A DNA stretch of 64,000 nucleotides from Bradyrhizobium sp. SZCCHNS1050 (GTDB lineage: Bacteria > Pseudomonadota > Alphaproteobacteria > Rhizobiales > Xanthobacteraceae): contig NZ_JAUETR010000001.1 of the NCBI RefSeq assembly GCF_032484785.1, forward strand, positions 3,413,501-3,477,500, read 5' to 3'. Below, one piece after another: positions 26,863 through 35,007 of this stretch (position 1 is its first letter; every line of letters starts with the position of its first letter). The notes beneath the pieces were generated by a model. It saw nothing but the letters and a program-made list of their open reading frames with translations. It was not told where the DNA came from and did not search any database. The position numbers and the translations under genes are program-made.

Positions 26863-27744
26863 ATGGAACTCCGTACCCTCAGGACCTTCGTCGAGGTCGT
26901 CCGGCAAGGCGGCTTCTCCCAGGCCGCCAAGGTGGTGTTTGCGACCCAGTCGACCGTGAGCAAGGCCGTCAAGCAGCTCGAGGACGAGCTTGGATTGCCG
27001 CTCTTGGACCGGCTCGGCCACAAGAGCCGCATGACAGCGGCTGGCGAGATCGTCTATCGCCGTGCGATCCGGCTGCTGACGGAGCGCGATGATCTGCAGG
27101 CGGAGCTCGCCGAGCTGCGCGGCTTGACGCGCGGCGTGCTGCGCCTCGGCCTGCCGCCGATCGGATCGAGCACGCTGTTCGCGCCGTTGTTCGCGCTCTA
27201 CCGCCAGCTTCATCCGGAGATCGAGATCCGGCTGGTGGAGCACGGCAGCGACCGGCTCAGCGAATTGCTGGCTGCAGGCGACATCGATTTTGCCGGCCTG
27301 CTGCCGCCGATCGCCGATGAGTTTGCCGCGCAGATCGTGCGCCGCGAGCCGCTGATGGCGCTCGTTTCTGTCGAGCATCCGCTGGCCCGCCGCGAGACGA
27401 TCACGCTCGCCGAGCTGCGCGACACGCCGTTCGTGCTGTTCGAGGCCGGCTTCGCGCTCAACCGCATCCTCCGCGAGGCCTGCCGCCGCAACGGCTTCGA
27501 GCCGGTTGTGGCCGCGCGCAGCACGCAGATCGATTTCATTGCCGAACTCGCCGGCGCCGGTCTCGGGGTTGCCTTTCTGCCGCGCATGATTGCGACCCAG
27601 CGCACGCAGGTGCCGATCAGTCTCGTCCTGCTCGACGAGCCCGGCACCGAATGGACGCTGGCGATGGCCTGGCGTCGTGGCGCCTATCTCTCGCCGGCCG
27701 CGGCGGCGTGGCTACGGCTGGTGCGCGAGCGCGGCGAGGCGTGA
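26863..27744 (+). CDS. LysR-family regulator of lrgAB (CidR-like)
   Basis: This 293-residue LysR protein has its helix-turn-helix in residues 1-60 (ELRTLRTFVEVVRQGGFSQAAKVVFATQSTVSKAVKQLE is the recognition region, quoted here by its boundaries 2-40), then a periplasmic-binding-like effector domain. Divergent placement from lrgAB implies that it is their activator, as CidR is for cidAB. The inducing ligand would be a small acid such as acetate or pyruvate if it behaves like CidR. Confidence 0.9.
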   Translation: MELRTLRTFVEVVRQGGFSQAAKVVFATQSTVSKAVKQLEDELGLPLLDRLGHKSRMTAAGEIVYRRAIRLLTERDDLQAELAELRGLTRGVLRLGLPPIGSSTLFAPLFALYRQLHPEIEIRLVEHGSDRLSELLAAGDIDFAGLLPPIADEFAAQIVRREPLMALVSVEHPLARRETITLAELRDTPFVLFEAGFALNRILREACRRNGFEPVVAARSTQIDFIAELAGAGLGVAFLPRMIATQRTQVPISLVLLDEPGTEWTLAMAWRRGAYLSPAAAAWLRLVRERGEA

Positions 27745-28103
27745 ACATGAGTGCGACGATGTCGCTTCATCTGTGAGGAACGTGCGGCGAGACGGTCGGT
27801 GTCGCCATGGCGATTGGAAAGGACCTGAGCTCTACGCACAACTCGCAACGATCGAACACCTGTCGCAACGCCGCGAAAGCGCGAGCCCGGAGAGGCGACC
27901 TCGGACGTGCGGACGGGAACGGCAGGAGCTGACGAAGGTTGCCTTCGCGCATGACTCGCTGAGCTGCGCTCCCACAGGCTGACGTCCCGTGCGTGACTGA
28001 GTGCGCGGGAACCAGGGGTGCTTTGACGCGTTTCCGCCTGCTCCGAAAGAACGTGACACGCGCAGGCGTGCCGCGAGCCCATTGATTGAACCGGAGGGGC
28101 AGG
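27745..28103. other. 359-bp intergenic region before the amidotransferase operon
   Basis: No credible ORF is present. It contains the EcfG-like promoter at 28008-28032 (listed separately), and a ribosome-binding site GGAGG sits at about 28092-28096. Confidence 0.6.
28008..28032 (+). promoter_or_regulatory. EcfG-type general-stress promoter
   Basis: GGAAC at 28008-28012 and CGTT at 28029-28032 are separated by exactly 16 nt. GGAAC-N16/17-CGTT is the established consensus of the alphaproteobacterial general-stress sigma factor EcfG. It lies 71 nt upstream of the ATG at 28104. I looked for the same pattern in the other intergenic regions and found no comparable match. It suggests that the three-gene operon is induced by osmotic, desiccation or stationary-phase stress. 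Confidence 0.7.
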
Positions 28104-28931
28104 ATGTGCCGCTGGATCGCGTACCGCGGTGAGACGACCGCCTTCGAGCACTATGTGACCGAGCCGGAACATTCCCTGGTGACGCAGAGCATCCGCGCGC
28201 TGGAATCCACCGCAGGCACAAATGGCGATGGCTTCGGTCTGGGTTGGTATGGGGATCATCCTGAGCCCGGCCTGTATCGCGAGACGCGCCCGGCGTGGTC
28301 CGATGAGAACCTCCGCTATCTCTGCCGACACCTGCATTCACATCTGTTCTTCGCGCATGTGCGCGCCGCGACCGGCACGGCCGTGACCCGTCAGAACTGC
28401 CATCCGTTTGCCTGCGGCCGCTGGCTATTCATGCACAACGGCTTCGTCGGTAGCTGGAACAGGCTTCGCCGCAAGGTCGAGGCAATGATCCCGGACGCGC
28501 TGTATCCGTCGCGGCTCGGCACCACCGATTCCGAAGCCGTGTTCCTCGCCATCGTCGGCGCCGGCATCGATCAGGACCCGATCGGTGCGACATCGAACGT
28601 GCTGCGCGCGCTCCGCCAGCTGGTCAACGAGGACGGTCTGCGTGAGCACCTGCGCTTCACGTCCGCCCTGTCGAACGGCCACGATCTCTACGCATTTCGC
28701 TTCGCTGCGAATGATCGCGCCAACTCGCTTTACTACCGGGAAGATGGTGATCAGGTCATCGCCGTCTCCGAGCCTTTTGACAAGGAGCCGGACTGGATCG
28801 AGGTTCCGCCCGATCACGTGCTGGTCGCGCGCGCGTCCAGACGCGCTGAAATCGTTCCGCTATTTGACGCAGACTCTGCCGGTTTCGCCGCGGAACACAA
28901 ACGAAGACAGAGGGTTGTCGGCGGCACCTAA
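28104..28931 (+). CDS. Class II glutamine amidotransferase (EgtC/YafJ-like)
   Basis: This 275-residue Ntn-hydrolase starts at ATG 28104 behind GGAGG, and the initiator Met must be removed to expose Cys2 (MCRWIAYRGE). Other active-site elements are GDGFGLGWYG, HVRAATG and a WLFMHNGFVG loop (glutamine-binding Asn-Gly). Stand-alone members include EgtC, which removes the gamma-glutamyl group in ergothioneine synthesis, and YafJ of unknown role. It is first in an operon with an AsnO-like amidotransferase (26-nt gap) and a GCS2-type ligase, so a gamma-glutamyl hydrolase or amidotransfer role in the same pathway is inferred. Confidence 0.9.
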   Translation: MCRWIAYRGETTAFEHYVTEPEHSLVTQSIRALESTAGTNGDGFGLGWYGDHPEPGLYRETRPAWSDENLRYLCRHLHSHLFFAHVRAATGTAVTRQNCHPFACGRWLFMHNGFVGSWNRLRRKVEAMIPDALYPSRLGTTDSEAVFLAIVGAGIDQDPIGATSNVLRALRQLVNEDGLREHLRFTSALSNGHDLYAFRFAANDRANSLYYREDGDQVIAVSEPFDKEPDWIEVPPDHVLVARASRRAEIVPLFDADSAGFAAEHKRRQRVVGGT

Positions 28932-28957
28932 GAACAACAGGAACTGGATGATCCGCG

Positions 28958-30730
28958 ATGTGCGGCATTTGTGGTGAAGTCAGGATTTCCGGACAGCCCG
29001 CGCTCGCGGCGCTCGGCCGCGTCAACGATGCGATGCAGGCGCGCGGTCCCGACGCCACTGGCCTCTACGTGCAGGGCGGAATCGCGCTGGGCCACCGTCG
29101 TCTCAGCATTCTCGATCTATCAGCCGCCGCGCAGCAGCCGATGATCGATGCCGCGCTCGGCCTCGGCATCGTGTTCAATGGGTGCATCTATAATTTCCGC
29201 GAGCTGCGCGCCGAGCTGCAGGCGAAGGGCTATCGCTTCTTCTCCGACGGCGATACCGAGGTGATCCTCAAGGCCTATCATGCCTGGGGCAAGACCTGCG
29301 TTCAGCGCTTCAAGGGCATGTTCGCCTTCGCGCTGTGGGAGCGCGACAGCGGACGCGTCGTGATCGCGCGCGACCGTCTCGGCATCAAGCCGCTGTACTA
29401 CACCGAGGGGCCAGGCTTCCTCCGCTTTGCCTCGTCCCTGCCGGCGCTGCTCGCCGGTGGTGATGTCGACACCTCGATCGACCGAACGGCGCTGCATCAT
29501 TTCTTCAGTTTTCACGCCGCCGTTCGGGCGCCGCGTACGATCCTCAATGGCGTGAAGAAGCTCGAGCCGGCGACGTTGCTGACGATCGAGCCCGATGGAA
29601 CGCAGCGCCGCGAAAGGTACTGGCAGTTCAGCGTCGGCGCGTCGCGCTCTACCGATCGCGCCATGAGCCAGGAAGAATGGTCGGATGCATTACTGGACGC
29701 GATGACATCGGCGGTGGACCGTCGCCGCGTCGCCGACGTGCCCGTCGGTGTGCTGTTGTCGGGCGGGCTGGATTCGTCGCTGCTGGTCGCGCTGCTGTCC
29801 AAGCTGGGACACGAGGACATCCGCACCTTCTCGATCGGCTTTGACGCTGTGGGCAAGCACACCGGCGATGAATTCCACTACTCCGACATCATTGCACGGA
29901 CGTTCGGCACCAACCACGAGCAGATCAGGATAGGCGGCAACCGCGCGCTCGACGCCTTGCCCCATGCCATCGCGGCCATGTCCGAGCCGATGGTCAGCCA
30001 CGACGCGGTCGCATTCTATCTCCTGTCGTCCGAGGTCGCCAAGCGTGTCAAGGTGGTGCAGAGCGGGCAGGGTGCGGACGAGGTGTTCGGCGGGTACAGC
30101 TGGTATCCGGGCTTTCTCTCGGCCAACGATCCCGTTCAGCAATATCAGAATGTCTATTTCGACTGGACGCATTCGGATCTGCAGCGGCTGCTGGCGCCGG
30201 AGTGGCTCGGCGGCGACGAGAGCCTGGCATTCGTGGAGCGCTTCTTCGCAGCTCACGCTGGCGCTTCGGCGGTGGACAAGGCTCTGCAGATCGACACCGA
30301 GATCATGCTGGTCGACGATCCCGTGAAGCGGGTCGACAACATGACGATGGCGTTCGGGCTGGAGGCCCGCGTGCCGTTCCTCGATCACGACGTGGTGGAG
30401 CTCGCCGCGCGCATCCCCGCCGAGCTGAAGGTGAAGAGCGGCGGCAAGCACATTCTCAAGGAGGCGGCACGCCGCTGCGTGCCGGCGGAGGTGATCGACC
30501 GTCCCAAGGGATACTTTCCGGTGCCGTCGCTGCGCTATCTGCGCGGCCCGTTCCTCGACTATGTCCGGGACGTGCTCAACGACGAGAAGGCGCGCGCACG
30601 CGGCCTCTACCAGCGCGACCTTATCGACCACATGCTGCAAAACCCCGAAGCCGAGATGAGCCCCAAGGGACATTCGCGGCTGTGGCAGGCGGCCCTGCTC
30701 GAGGCATGGCTGCAGACTCACGGCATTTGA
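28958..30730 (+). CDS. asnO: AsnO-type amidotransferase (N-acetylglutaminylglutamine amidotransferase family)
   Basis: This 590-residue asparagine-synthase-family protein has an N-terminal Ntn glutaminase domain with Cys2 (MCGICGEV), RGPDATG and NGCIYN, and a C-terminal ATP-pyrophosphatase domain with the PP-loop SGGLDSS (about residues 268-274) and SGQGADEVFGGY. Its length and C-terminal blocks (VDNMTMAFGLEARVPFLDH, IDRPKGYFPVPSLRYLRGP) match the NAGGN amidotransferase subfamily better than AsnB. That enzyme amidates an acetylated glutaminyl dipeptide osmolyte in pseudomonads and rhizobia. The usual partner Ngg is not next to it here; a YbdK-like ligase takes that place. Confidence 0.85.
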   Translation: MCGICGEVRISGQPALAALGRVNDAMQARGPDATGLYVQGGIALGHRRLSILDLSAAAQQPMIDAALGLGIVFNGCIYNFRELRAELQAKGYRFFSDGDTEVILKAYHAWGKTCVQRFKGMFAFALWERDSGRVVIARDRLGIKPLYYTEGPGFLRFASSLPALLAGGDVDTSIDRTALHHFFSFHAAVRAPRTILNGVKKLEPATLLTIEPDGTQRRERYWQFSVGASRSTDRAMSQEEWSDALLDAMTSAVDRRRVADVPVGVLLSGGLDSSLLVALLSKLGHEDIRTFSIGFDAVGKHTGDEFHYSDIIARTFGTNHEQIRIGGNRALDALPHAIAAMSEPMVSHDAVAFYLLSSEVAKRVKVVQSGQGADEVFGGYSWYPGFLSANDPVQQYQNVYFDWTHSDLQRLLAPEWLGGDESLAFVERFFAAHAGASAVDKALQIDTEIMLVDDPVKRVDNMTMAFGLEARVPFLDHDVVELAARIPAELKVKSGGKHILKEAARRCVPAEVIDRPKGYFPVPSLRYLRGPFLDYVRDVLNDEKARARGLYQRDLIDHMLQNPEAEMSPKGHSRLWQAALLEAWLQTHGI

Positions 30731-30750
30731 CGTCTGACAGGATTGATCAC

Positions 30751-32007
30751 ATGGGATTGGATCCACGCATCTTGGAGAAGCTGCGGCTCGGCCTGAGCGA
30801 TGACGAGCGTCGTCTGGTGATCCGCTCGGCCACCGGCAGCGAGGAAGTCACGGAATATTCGTTCGGCATCGAGGAGGAGTACTTTCTCGTCGATGCGCAG
30901 ACGCGCGATGTCGCGATCCGCACGCCGGACGATCTGTTCGAGGCCGCCAACTGGTCGACCGGCGGGCAGGCCATGCGCGAGATGCTGCAGGCGCAGCTCG
31001 AGGTCGCCACCAACGTGCATGTCGATGTCGGCGATGCGCGCGAGGAGCTGAAATTCCTGCGGCGTGAGGTTGCCAGCGTGGCGAGTCAGTATGGCCTGAC
31101 CATTCTGGCCTGCTCCACGCATCCGACCGCGACGTGGCGCAGCTCACAGCCGAGCCCCAAGCCGCGCTACGCGGAGATGATGGAGGACCTCCGCATCGTC
31201 GGCCAGCGCAACATGCTGTGCGGCATGCACGTGCATGTCCAGTTGCCGGACCCGGACCTGCGCTTCGCGGTGATGCGGGCGATGCTCCCTCACATCCCGG
31301 TGTTCGTCGCGCTGTCTGCGTCCTCGCCGTTCTGGAATTCGCGCGAGACCGGCCTGAAGGGCTATCGGCTCGCCGCCTATGACGAGCTGCCGCGCAGCGG
31401 CCTGCCCGAGCTCTTCACCTCGAAGCAGCAATATGATCGCTATGTCGCGGCGCTGACGAAGTCCGGCGTGATGCCGGACGAGAGCCATGTCTGGTGGGCG
31501 ATGCGGCCGTCGCTGCGGCATCCGACCTTGGAGTTGCGTGCGCCCGACGTCTGCACGTCGGTGGATGACGCCGTGGCGATTGCCTCGCTCTATCGCGCTT
31601 TGGCACGCTACCTCTATCTCAATCCCGATCTTGCGGAGAGCGTCGGCAATGTCGAGCGCGCGATCGCGGTCGAGAACAAGTGGCGGGCGCAGCGCTATGG
31701 CACCGACTGTCTGTTCGTGACCGAGGACGGTCCCGTGACGGGCCAGGAGATCCTCAACCGCATGATCGCGGATGTCGCACCGCATGCGGAGGCTCTTGGA
31801 TGTCTCGCCGAGGTCGAGCACTGCCGCATCATCATGCAGTTCGGCAGCTCGGCCGACTATCAGCTGCAGGCCTATCGCGAGTCCGGCGGACAATTGTCGG
31901 CCGTGACGCGCTGGATCGAGTCCGCGACGGTGTCGCGCGCCGAGCCGCCGCGCTCACAGGCACCGGTCGAGCCGGCACAACGACGCGGGCCTAGGTCGGC
32001 TGCCTGA
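30751..32007 (+). CDS. Carboxylate-amine ligase, GCS2/YbdK family
   Basis: This 418-residue protein starts at ATG 30751, 20 nt after the amidotransferase stop. The family signature is YSFGIEEEYFLVD (about residues 34-46, with the metal-binding GIEEE), followed by CGMHVHVQLPD and a late SLRHPTLELRAPDVC. Enzymes of the family join glutamate's gamma-carboxyl to an amine or cysteine using ATP. The first ~30 residues are an extra N-terminal helix. It is the last gene of the operon; its stop overlaps that of the convergent amidohydrolase by 17 nt. The amine acceptor is unknown. Confidence 0.88.
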   Translation: MGLDPRILEKLRLGLSDDERRLVIRSATGSEEVTEYSFGIEEEYFLVDAQTRDVAIRTPDDLFEAANWSTGGQAMREMLQAQLEVATNVHVDVGDAREELKFLRREVASVASQYGLTILACSTHPTATWRSSQPSPKPRYAEMMEDLRIVGQRNMLCGMHVHVQLPDPDLRFAVMRAMLPHIPVFVALSASSPFWNSRETGLKGYRLAAYDELPRSGLPELFTSKQQYDRYVAALTKSGVMPDESHVWWAMRPSLRHPTLELRAPDVCTSVDDAVAIASLYRALARYLYLNPDLAESVGNVERAIAVENKWRAQRYGTDCLFVTEDGPVTGQEILNRMIADVAPHAEALGCLAEVEHCRIIMQFGSSADYQLQAYRESGGQLSAVTRWIESATVSRAEPPRSQAPVEPAQRRGPRSAA

Positions 32008-33196
32008 TCACACGGCCGTCGCGCGCGATGAGGCGGCCGTCCTTGTAGACTGAGCGGCCCTTTGGCACGGCGACGACGGCCTCCGGCACGTGCTCGGCAT
32101 CGAGGGTGATGAAGTCGGCCCGCGCGCCGACGCGCAGGCCGTAGTCCGCAAGCCTCAAGGCCTTGGCGCCGGCCTCGGTGACGAGGTCAAAGGCCATCCG
32201 CAACTCGTCATCGACATAGAAGCCGGAGCGATAGCCGACCATCATGGCGCGGTTCAACAGATCGCCGTCGCCATAGGGCCACCAGGAATCGCGGATGTTG
32301 TCGTTGCCGCTGAACACGGTGACCCCCGCCGCGCGCAGCACCGCCACCGGCGGGAAGGGCCGCGCGCCCGGAGCGTTGGTCATGATGGCGACGCCAGACG
32401 CCGCCAGGACGTCGGCAATCTTCTTCAGCGGGTCAGCAGGCAGGTCGCCGAGCGCGTAGGCGTGGCTGACCGCGACGCGCCCTTGCATGCCGAGGGCGCG
32501 CGTGCGCGCCGCGATCTGCTCCAGCTCGAACAGGCCGAGCATGCCCGGATCGTGCAGATGGATATCGACATCGACGCCGTGCTTGTGGGCTGTGCCGAAC
32601 ACGACGTCGAGATGCCTTTCGACGTCGCGGTCGAAGCTCGCGGGGTCGAGCCCGCCGACGAGGTTGGCGCCGAGCCGGATGGCCTCGTCGAGCAGCTCGG
32701 GCGTGCCCGGGCTCTTGAGGATGCCGCTCTGCGGAAAGGCGACGAGCTGGATCTCGATCAGCTCGCGATACTCGTCGCGGACGCGCAGGATCGTTTCCAG
32801 CGATGTGAGGCCGACGGAGCCGTCGACCATCACATGGCTGCGCATCCGCGTGGTGCCGTGGCCGATGCAGAGATCGAGCTGGTTGCGGGCGCGCACGTCC
32901 ATCGGCGCCGCCGCCGCCATGTTCTGCGCCTGGAACGTGACGCGCTCATGCACGTCGAAGCCGTTGGTGCACGGCTTGTGCGGCTTCCAGGCATCGCCGT
33001 AGAAGCTGGTGTCGAGATGGATGTGGCCCTCGACCAAGCCTGGCACGAGCAGCGCGCCGCCGAGATCGATCACCTCGCGCGCCTCTGGGCGCTCGGTCTC
33101 AGCGAGAACACCGCTGATGCGGCCGCCGTCGACCGTGATCGCATGGCGCGCGCCGCGGTCGAGCCGCGCATTGATGAACAGCTTGTCGACGGCCAT
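31991..33196 (-). CDS. Amidohydrolase, cytosine-deaminase-like
   Basis: This 401-residue metal-dependent hydrolase starts at ATG 33196 behind GGAAGGAT; the longer frame to 33274 crosses a hairpin and is rejected. Ligand motifs are GHIHLDTS (HxH-like, about residue 62), RSHVMVD, DIHLHDPG and VSHAYALGD, with the metal Asp in FSGNDNIRDSW. These match the CodA/AtzC group that deaminates or hydrolyses pyrimidine- and triazine-type rings. A nucleobase-salvage or ureide role is inferred, which would fit the purine genes further on. Confidence 0.87.
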   Translation of the reverse strand: MAVDKLFINARLDRGARHAITVDGGRISGVLAETERPEAREVIDLGGALLVPGLVEGHIHLDTSFYGDAWKPHKPCTNGFDVHERVTFQAQNMAAAAPMDVRARNQLDLCIGHGTTRMRSHVMVDGSVGLTSLETILRVRDEYRELIEIQLVAFPQSGILKSPGTPELLDEAIRLGANLVGGLDPASFDRDVERHLDVVFGTAHKHGVDVDIHLHDPGMLGLFELEQIAARTRALGMQGRVAVSHAYALGDLPADPLKKIADVLAASGVAIMTNAPGARPFPPVAVLRAAGVTVFSGNDNIRDSWWPYGDGDLLNRAMMVGYRSGFYVDDELRMAFDLVTEAGAKALRLADYGLRVGARADFITLDAEHVPEAVVAVPKGRSVYKDGRLIARDGRVIRQPT

Positions 33197-33219
33197 GCAC
33201 GATCCTTCCCATCCATCCG

Positions 33220-33257
33220 CCAGCATCGGAGCCGCCGGAGGGGCGGTCCGATGCTGG
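33220..33257. terminator. Hairpin between hydrolase and amidohydrolase genes
   Basis: CCAGCATCGGA (33220-33230) and TCCGATGCTGG (33247-33257) pair perfectly over 11 bp, with a further GCCGCC/GGCGG inner stem. It lies downstream of the MhqD-like stop and 24 bp before the amidohydrolase start. It probably terminates the upstream operon, or it structures the amidohydrolase leader. Confidence 0.6.
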
Positions 33258-33308
33258 TGCCGATGAGACCACATTCTTGGCGAGGAGCCGCGACAGCCGC
33301 AAGCGTCT

Positions 33309-33941
33309 TCAGGCGGCGATCGCCTGCGGCAGTCCGGCGAGCCAGTCGCGCGCCAGCGTCACATCCGCCTGCGACAATTGGTGCCCCGCCGGAAGCGTCG
33401 TGTGGGTCACGTCGGCGCCGGCCTCGGTGAGCTGCGTGCACAGCTTCGCCGAATTGCTGGCGGGTACGATCGGATCAGCGAGCCCCGACAGCATCAGCAC
33501 CGGCCGGCGCGCGAGCCTGGCGGCCGGAGGATGCGCCAGCGGCACCATGGCGCGGAACAGCACTGCACCGGTCAGCGCTTCCGGCTGCAGCAGCAGCAGC
33601 GCGGCGGCGATGTTGGCGCCGTTGGAGTAGCCGACCGCGACCGGCGCTCCGATCCCGTAGTGCTGACGCGCCTCGCCGACGAAGGCGCCGAGCTCCAGCG
33701 CGCGCCGGCGGACGTCGTCCTCGTCGAACACGCCCTCGGCAAGCCGGCGGAAGAAGCGCGGCATGCCATGCTCGAGCACCTGTCCGCGCGGCGACAGCAG
33801 GGCGGCGCCGGGCGACAGCGTGGCGCCGAGCGGCAGCAGATCGTTCTCGTCGCCGCCGGTGCCGTGCAGGAGCAGCAGTGGGGCTGCTCCCGGCGTGTGT
33901 CCCGGCTGGAAGCGGTGGGTGAAGGACAATGCCACGGTCAT
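33309..33941 (-). CDS. Carboxylesterase/phospholipase, MhqD-like
   Basis: This 210-residue alpha/beta hydrolase has the oxyanion region LLLLHGTGGDENDLLPL (about 22-38), nucleophile elbow GYSNGAN (about 103-109), the acid in LSGLADPIVP and the histidine in LPAGHQLS. This is the pattern of small carboxylesterases such as MhqD. Its start overlaps the stop of the dioxygenase gene by 4 nt (ATGA), so they are co-translated. Together the pair resembles the Bacillus mhqED/mhqNOP genes that detoxify methylhydroquinone and other quinones. Confidence 0.85.
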   Translation of the reverse strand: MTVALSFTHRFQPGHTPGAAPLLLLHGTGGDENDLLPLGATLSPGAALLSPRGQVLEHGMPRFFRRLAEGVFDEDDVRRRALELGAFVGEARQHYGIGAPVAVGYSNGANIAAALLLLQPEALTGAVLFRAMVPLAHPPAARLARRPVLMLSGLADPIVPASNSAKLCTQLTEAGADVTHTTLPAGHQLSQADVTLARDWLAGLPQAIAA

Positions 33942-34876
33942 GATGCGGCCTCTTCGAGGTTGGGCAGCACGCCTTCGATCTGCTTGCGGTGCGATTCGAG
34001 GAAGGCGGGCAGCTTCAGGTTTCGTCCGAGCTCGGCGACCGGCTCGTCGACCGCGAAGCCCGGGATATCGGTCGCGATCTCGAACAGCACCCCGCCTGGC
34101 TCACGGAAGTAGATCGAGCGGAAGTAGTTGCGGTCCTTCTGCTCGGTCGGATGCAGGCCGTGGCGATCGACCAGCCGCTGCGCCATCACGCCCTGTGCGG
34201 CGTCATCGGCGGCGCGGAAGGCGATGTGATGCACCGACCCGGCGCCCTGCGCGCCGCGCAGGAAGCCCTTGGCCTCGTAGATGTCGACCACGCTGCCCTG
34301 CGCGTCGCCCGGCGCCTTGAAGCGGATGACCGAGCCTTCGCGGCCTTGCTCTGCAAAGCCGAACACATCGGTCAGCACGGCGGCGGTCTTCTCGGCGGAG
34401 TCGAGCAGCAGGGTCACGCCGTGGAAGCCGCGGATCGCGTGCTCGGCCGGAATGTCGCCATTGCTGCAGCCGGGCTCGTTCTCCGCGCCGGGGACGCCGA
34501 CCAGCGCGAGCGCCATGCCGTCCGGATCGGCGAACGGCAGCACGGATTCACCGAAGCGCTTCTCCAGCGCCTCATAGGCGATGCCCTTCTCGGTCAGGCG
34601 CTGCGTCCAGTAGCCAAGGGAGCGCTGCGGCACCCGGAACGCGGTCTGGTGGGTCTCGCCGACGCCGCGGCGGCCCGGCCGCACGCCGGCCCAGGGGAAG
34701 AAGGTCAGGATGGTGCCGGGGCGGCCGGTCTCATCGCCGTAGTAGAAATGATAGGTGCCGGGATCGTCGAAATTGACCGTCTTCTTGACGAAGCGCAGGC
34801 CGAGGTCGCGGGTGTAGAAGCCGAAATTGCGGATCGGATCGCCGGCAATCGCAGTCACGTGGTGCAGTCCGGGCAT
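33938..34876 (-). CDS. Ring-cleaving dioxygenase of the VOC family, MhqO-like
   Basis: This 312-residue protein starts at ATG 34876 behind CAGGAG. It has two glyoxalase/VOC modules: the first opens MPGLHHVTAIAG, the second GFHGVTLLLDS (about 151-161). Metal-ligand histidines lie near H5/H6 and in SVHHIAFRA, with a late glutamate in GGVLFEIATD. The family uses Fe(II) or Mn(II) to open hydroquinone-type rings. It is first in an operon with the MhqD-like esterase and divergent from a LysR regulator across a repeat-containing 131-bp gap. Confidence 0.9.
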   Translation of the reverse strand: MPGLHHVTAIAGDPIRNFGFYTRDLGLRFVKKTVNFDDPGTYHFYYGDETGRPGTILTFFPWAGVRPGRRGVGETHQTAFRVPQRSLGYWTQRLTEKGIAYEALEKRFGESVLPFADPDGMALALVGVPGAENEPGCSNGDIPAEHAIRGFHGVTLLLDSAEKTAAVLTDVFGFAEQGREGSVIRFKAPGDAQGSVVDIYEAKGFLRGAQGAGSVHHIAFRAADDAAQGVMAQRLVDRHGLHPTEQKDRNYFRSIYFREPGGVLFEIATDIPGFAVDEPVAELGRNLKLPAFLESHRKQIEGVLPNLEEAAS

Positions 34877-34943
34877 GTGGGTCTCCTGTCGATGGGCCGC
34901 CGAAAGGGCCGTTGATTTCCTGGGCACAATATTGGCCGGCTTT

Positions 34944-34998
34944 GATTTGGAGACAATCCGTGCTCTTGTGACGTCTCTGTCTACGATTTGGCGACAAT
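34944..34998. promoter_or_regulatory. 14-bp direct repeats in the mhqO-like/lysR divergent region
   Basis: GATTTGGAGACAAT (34944-34957) and GATTTGGCGACAAT (34985-34998) differ at one position and start 41 bp apart (nearly four helical turns). Each contains an ATT-N7-AAT dyad, like a LysR half-site. They sit between the divergent starts at 34876 and 35008 and are probably bound by the LysR protein encoded at 35008. The downstream copy ends 9 bp before that gene's ATG. Confidence 0.6.
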
Positions 34999-35007
34999 GG
35001 CGGGCCT

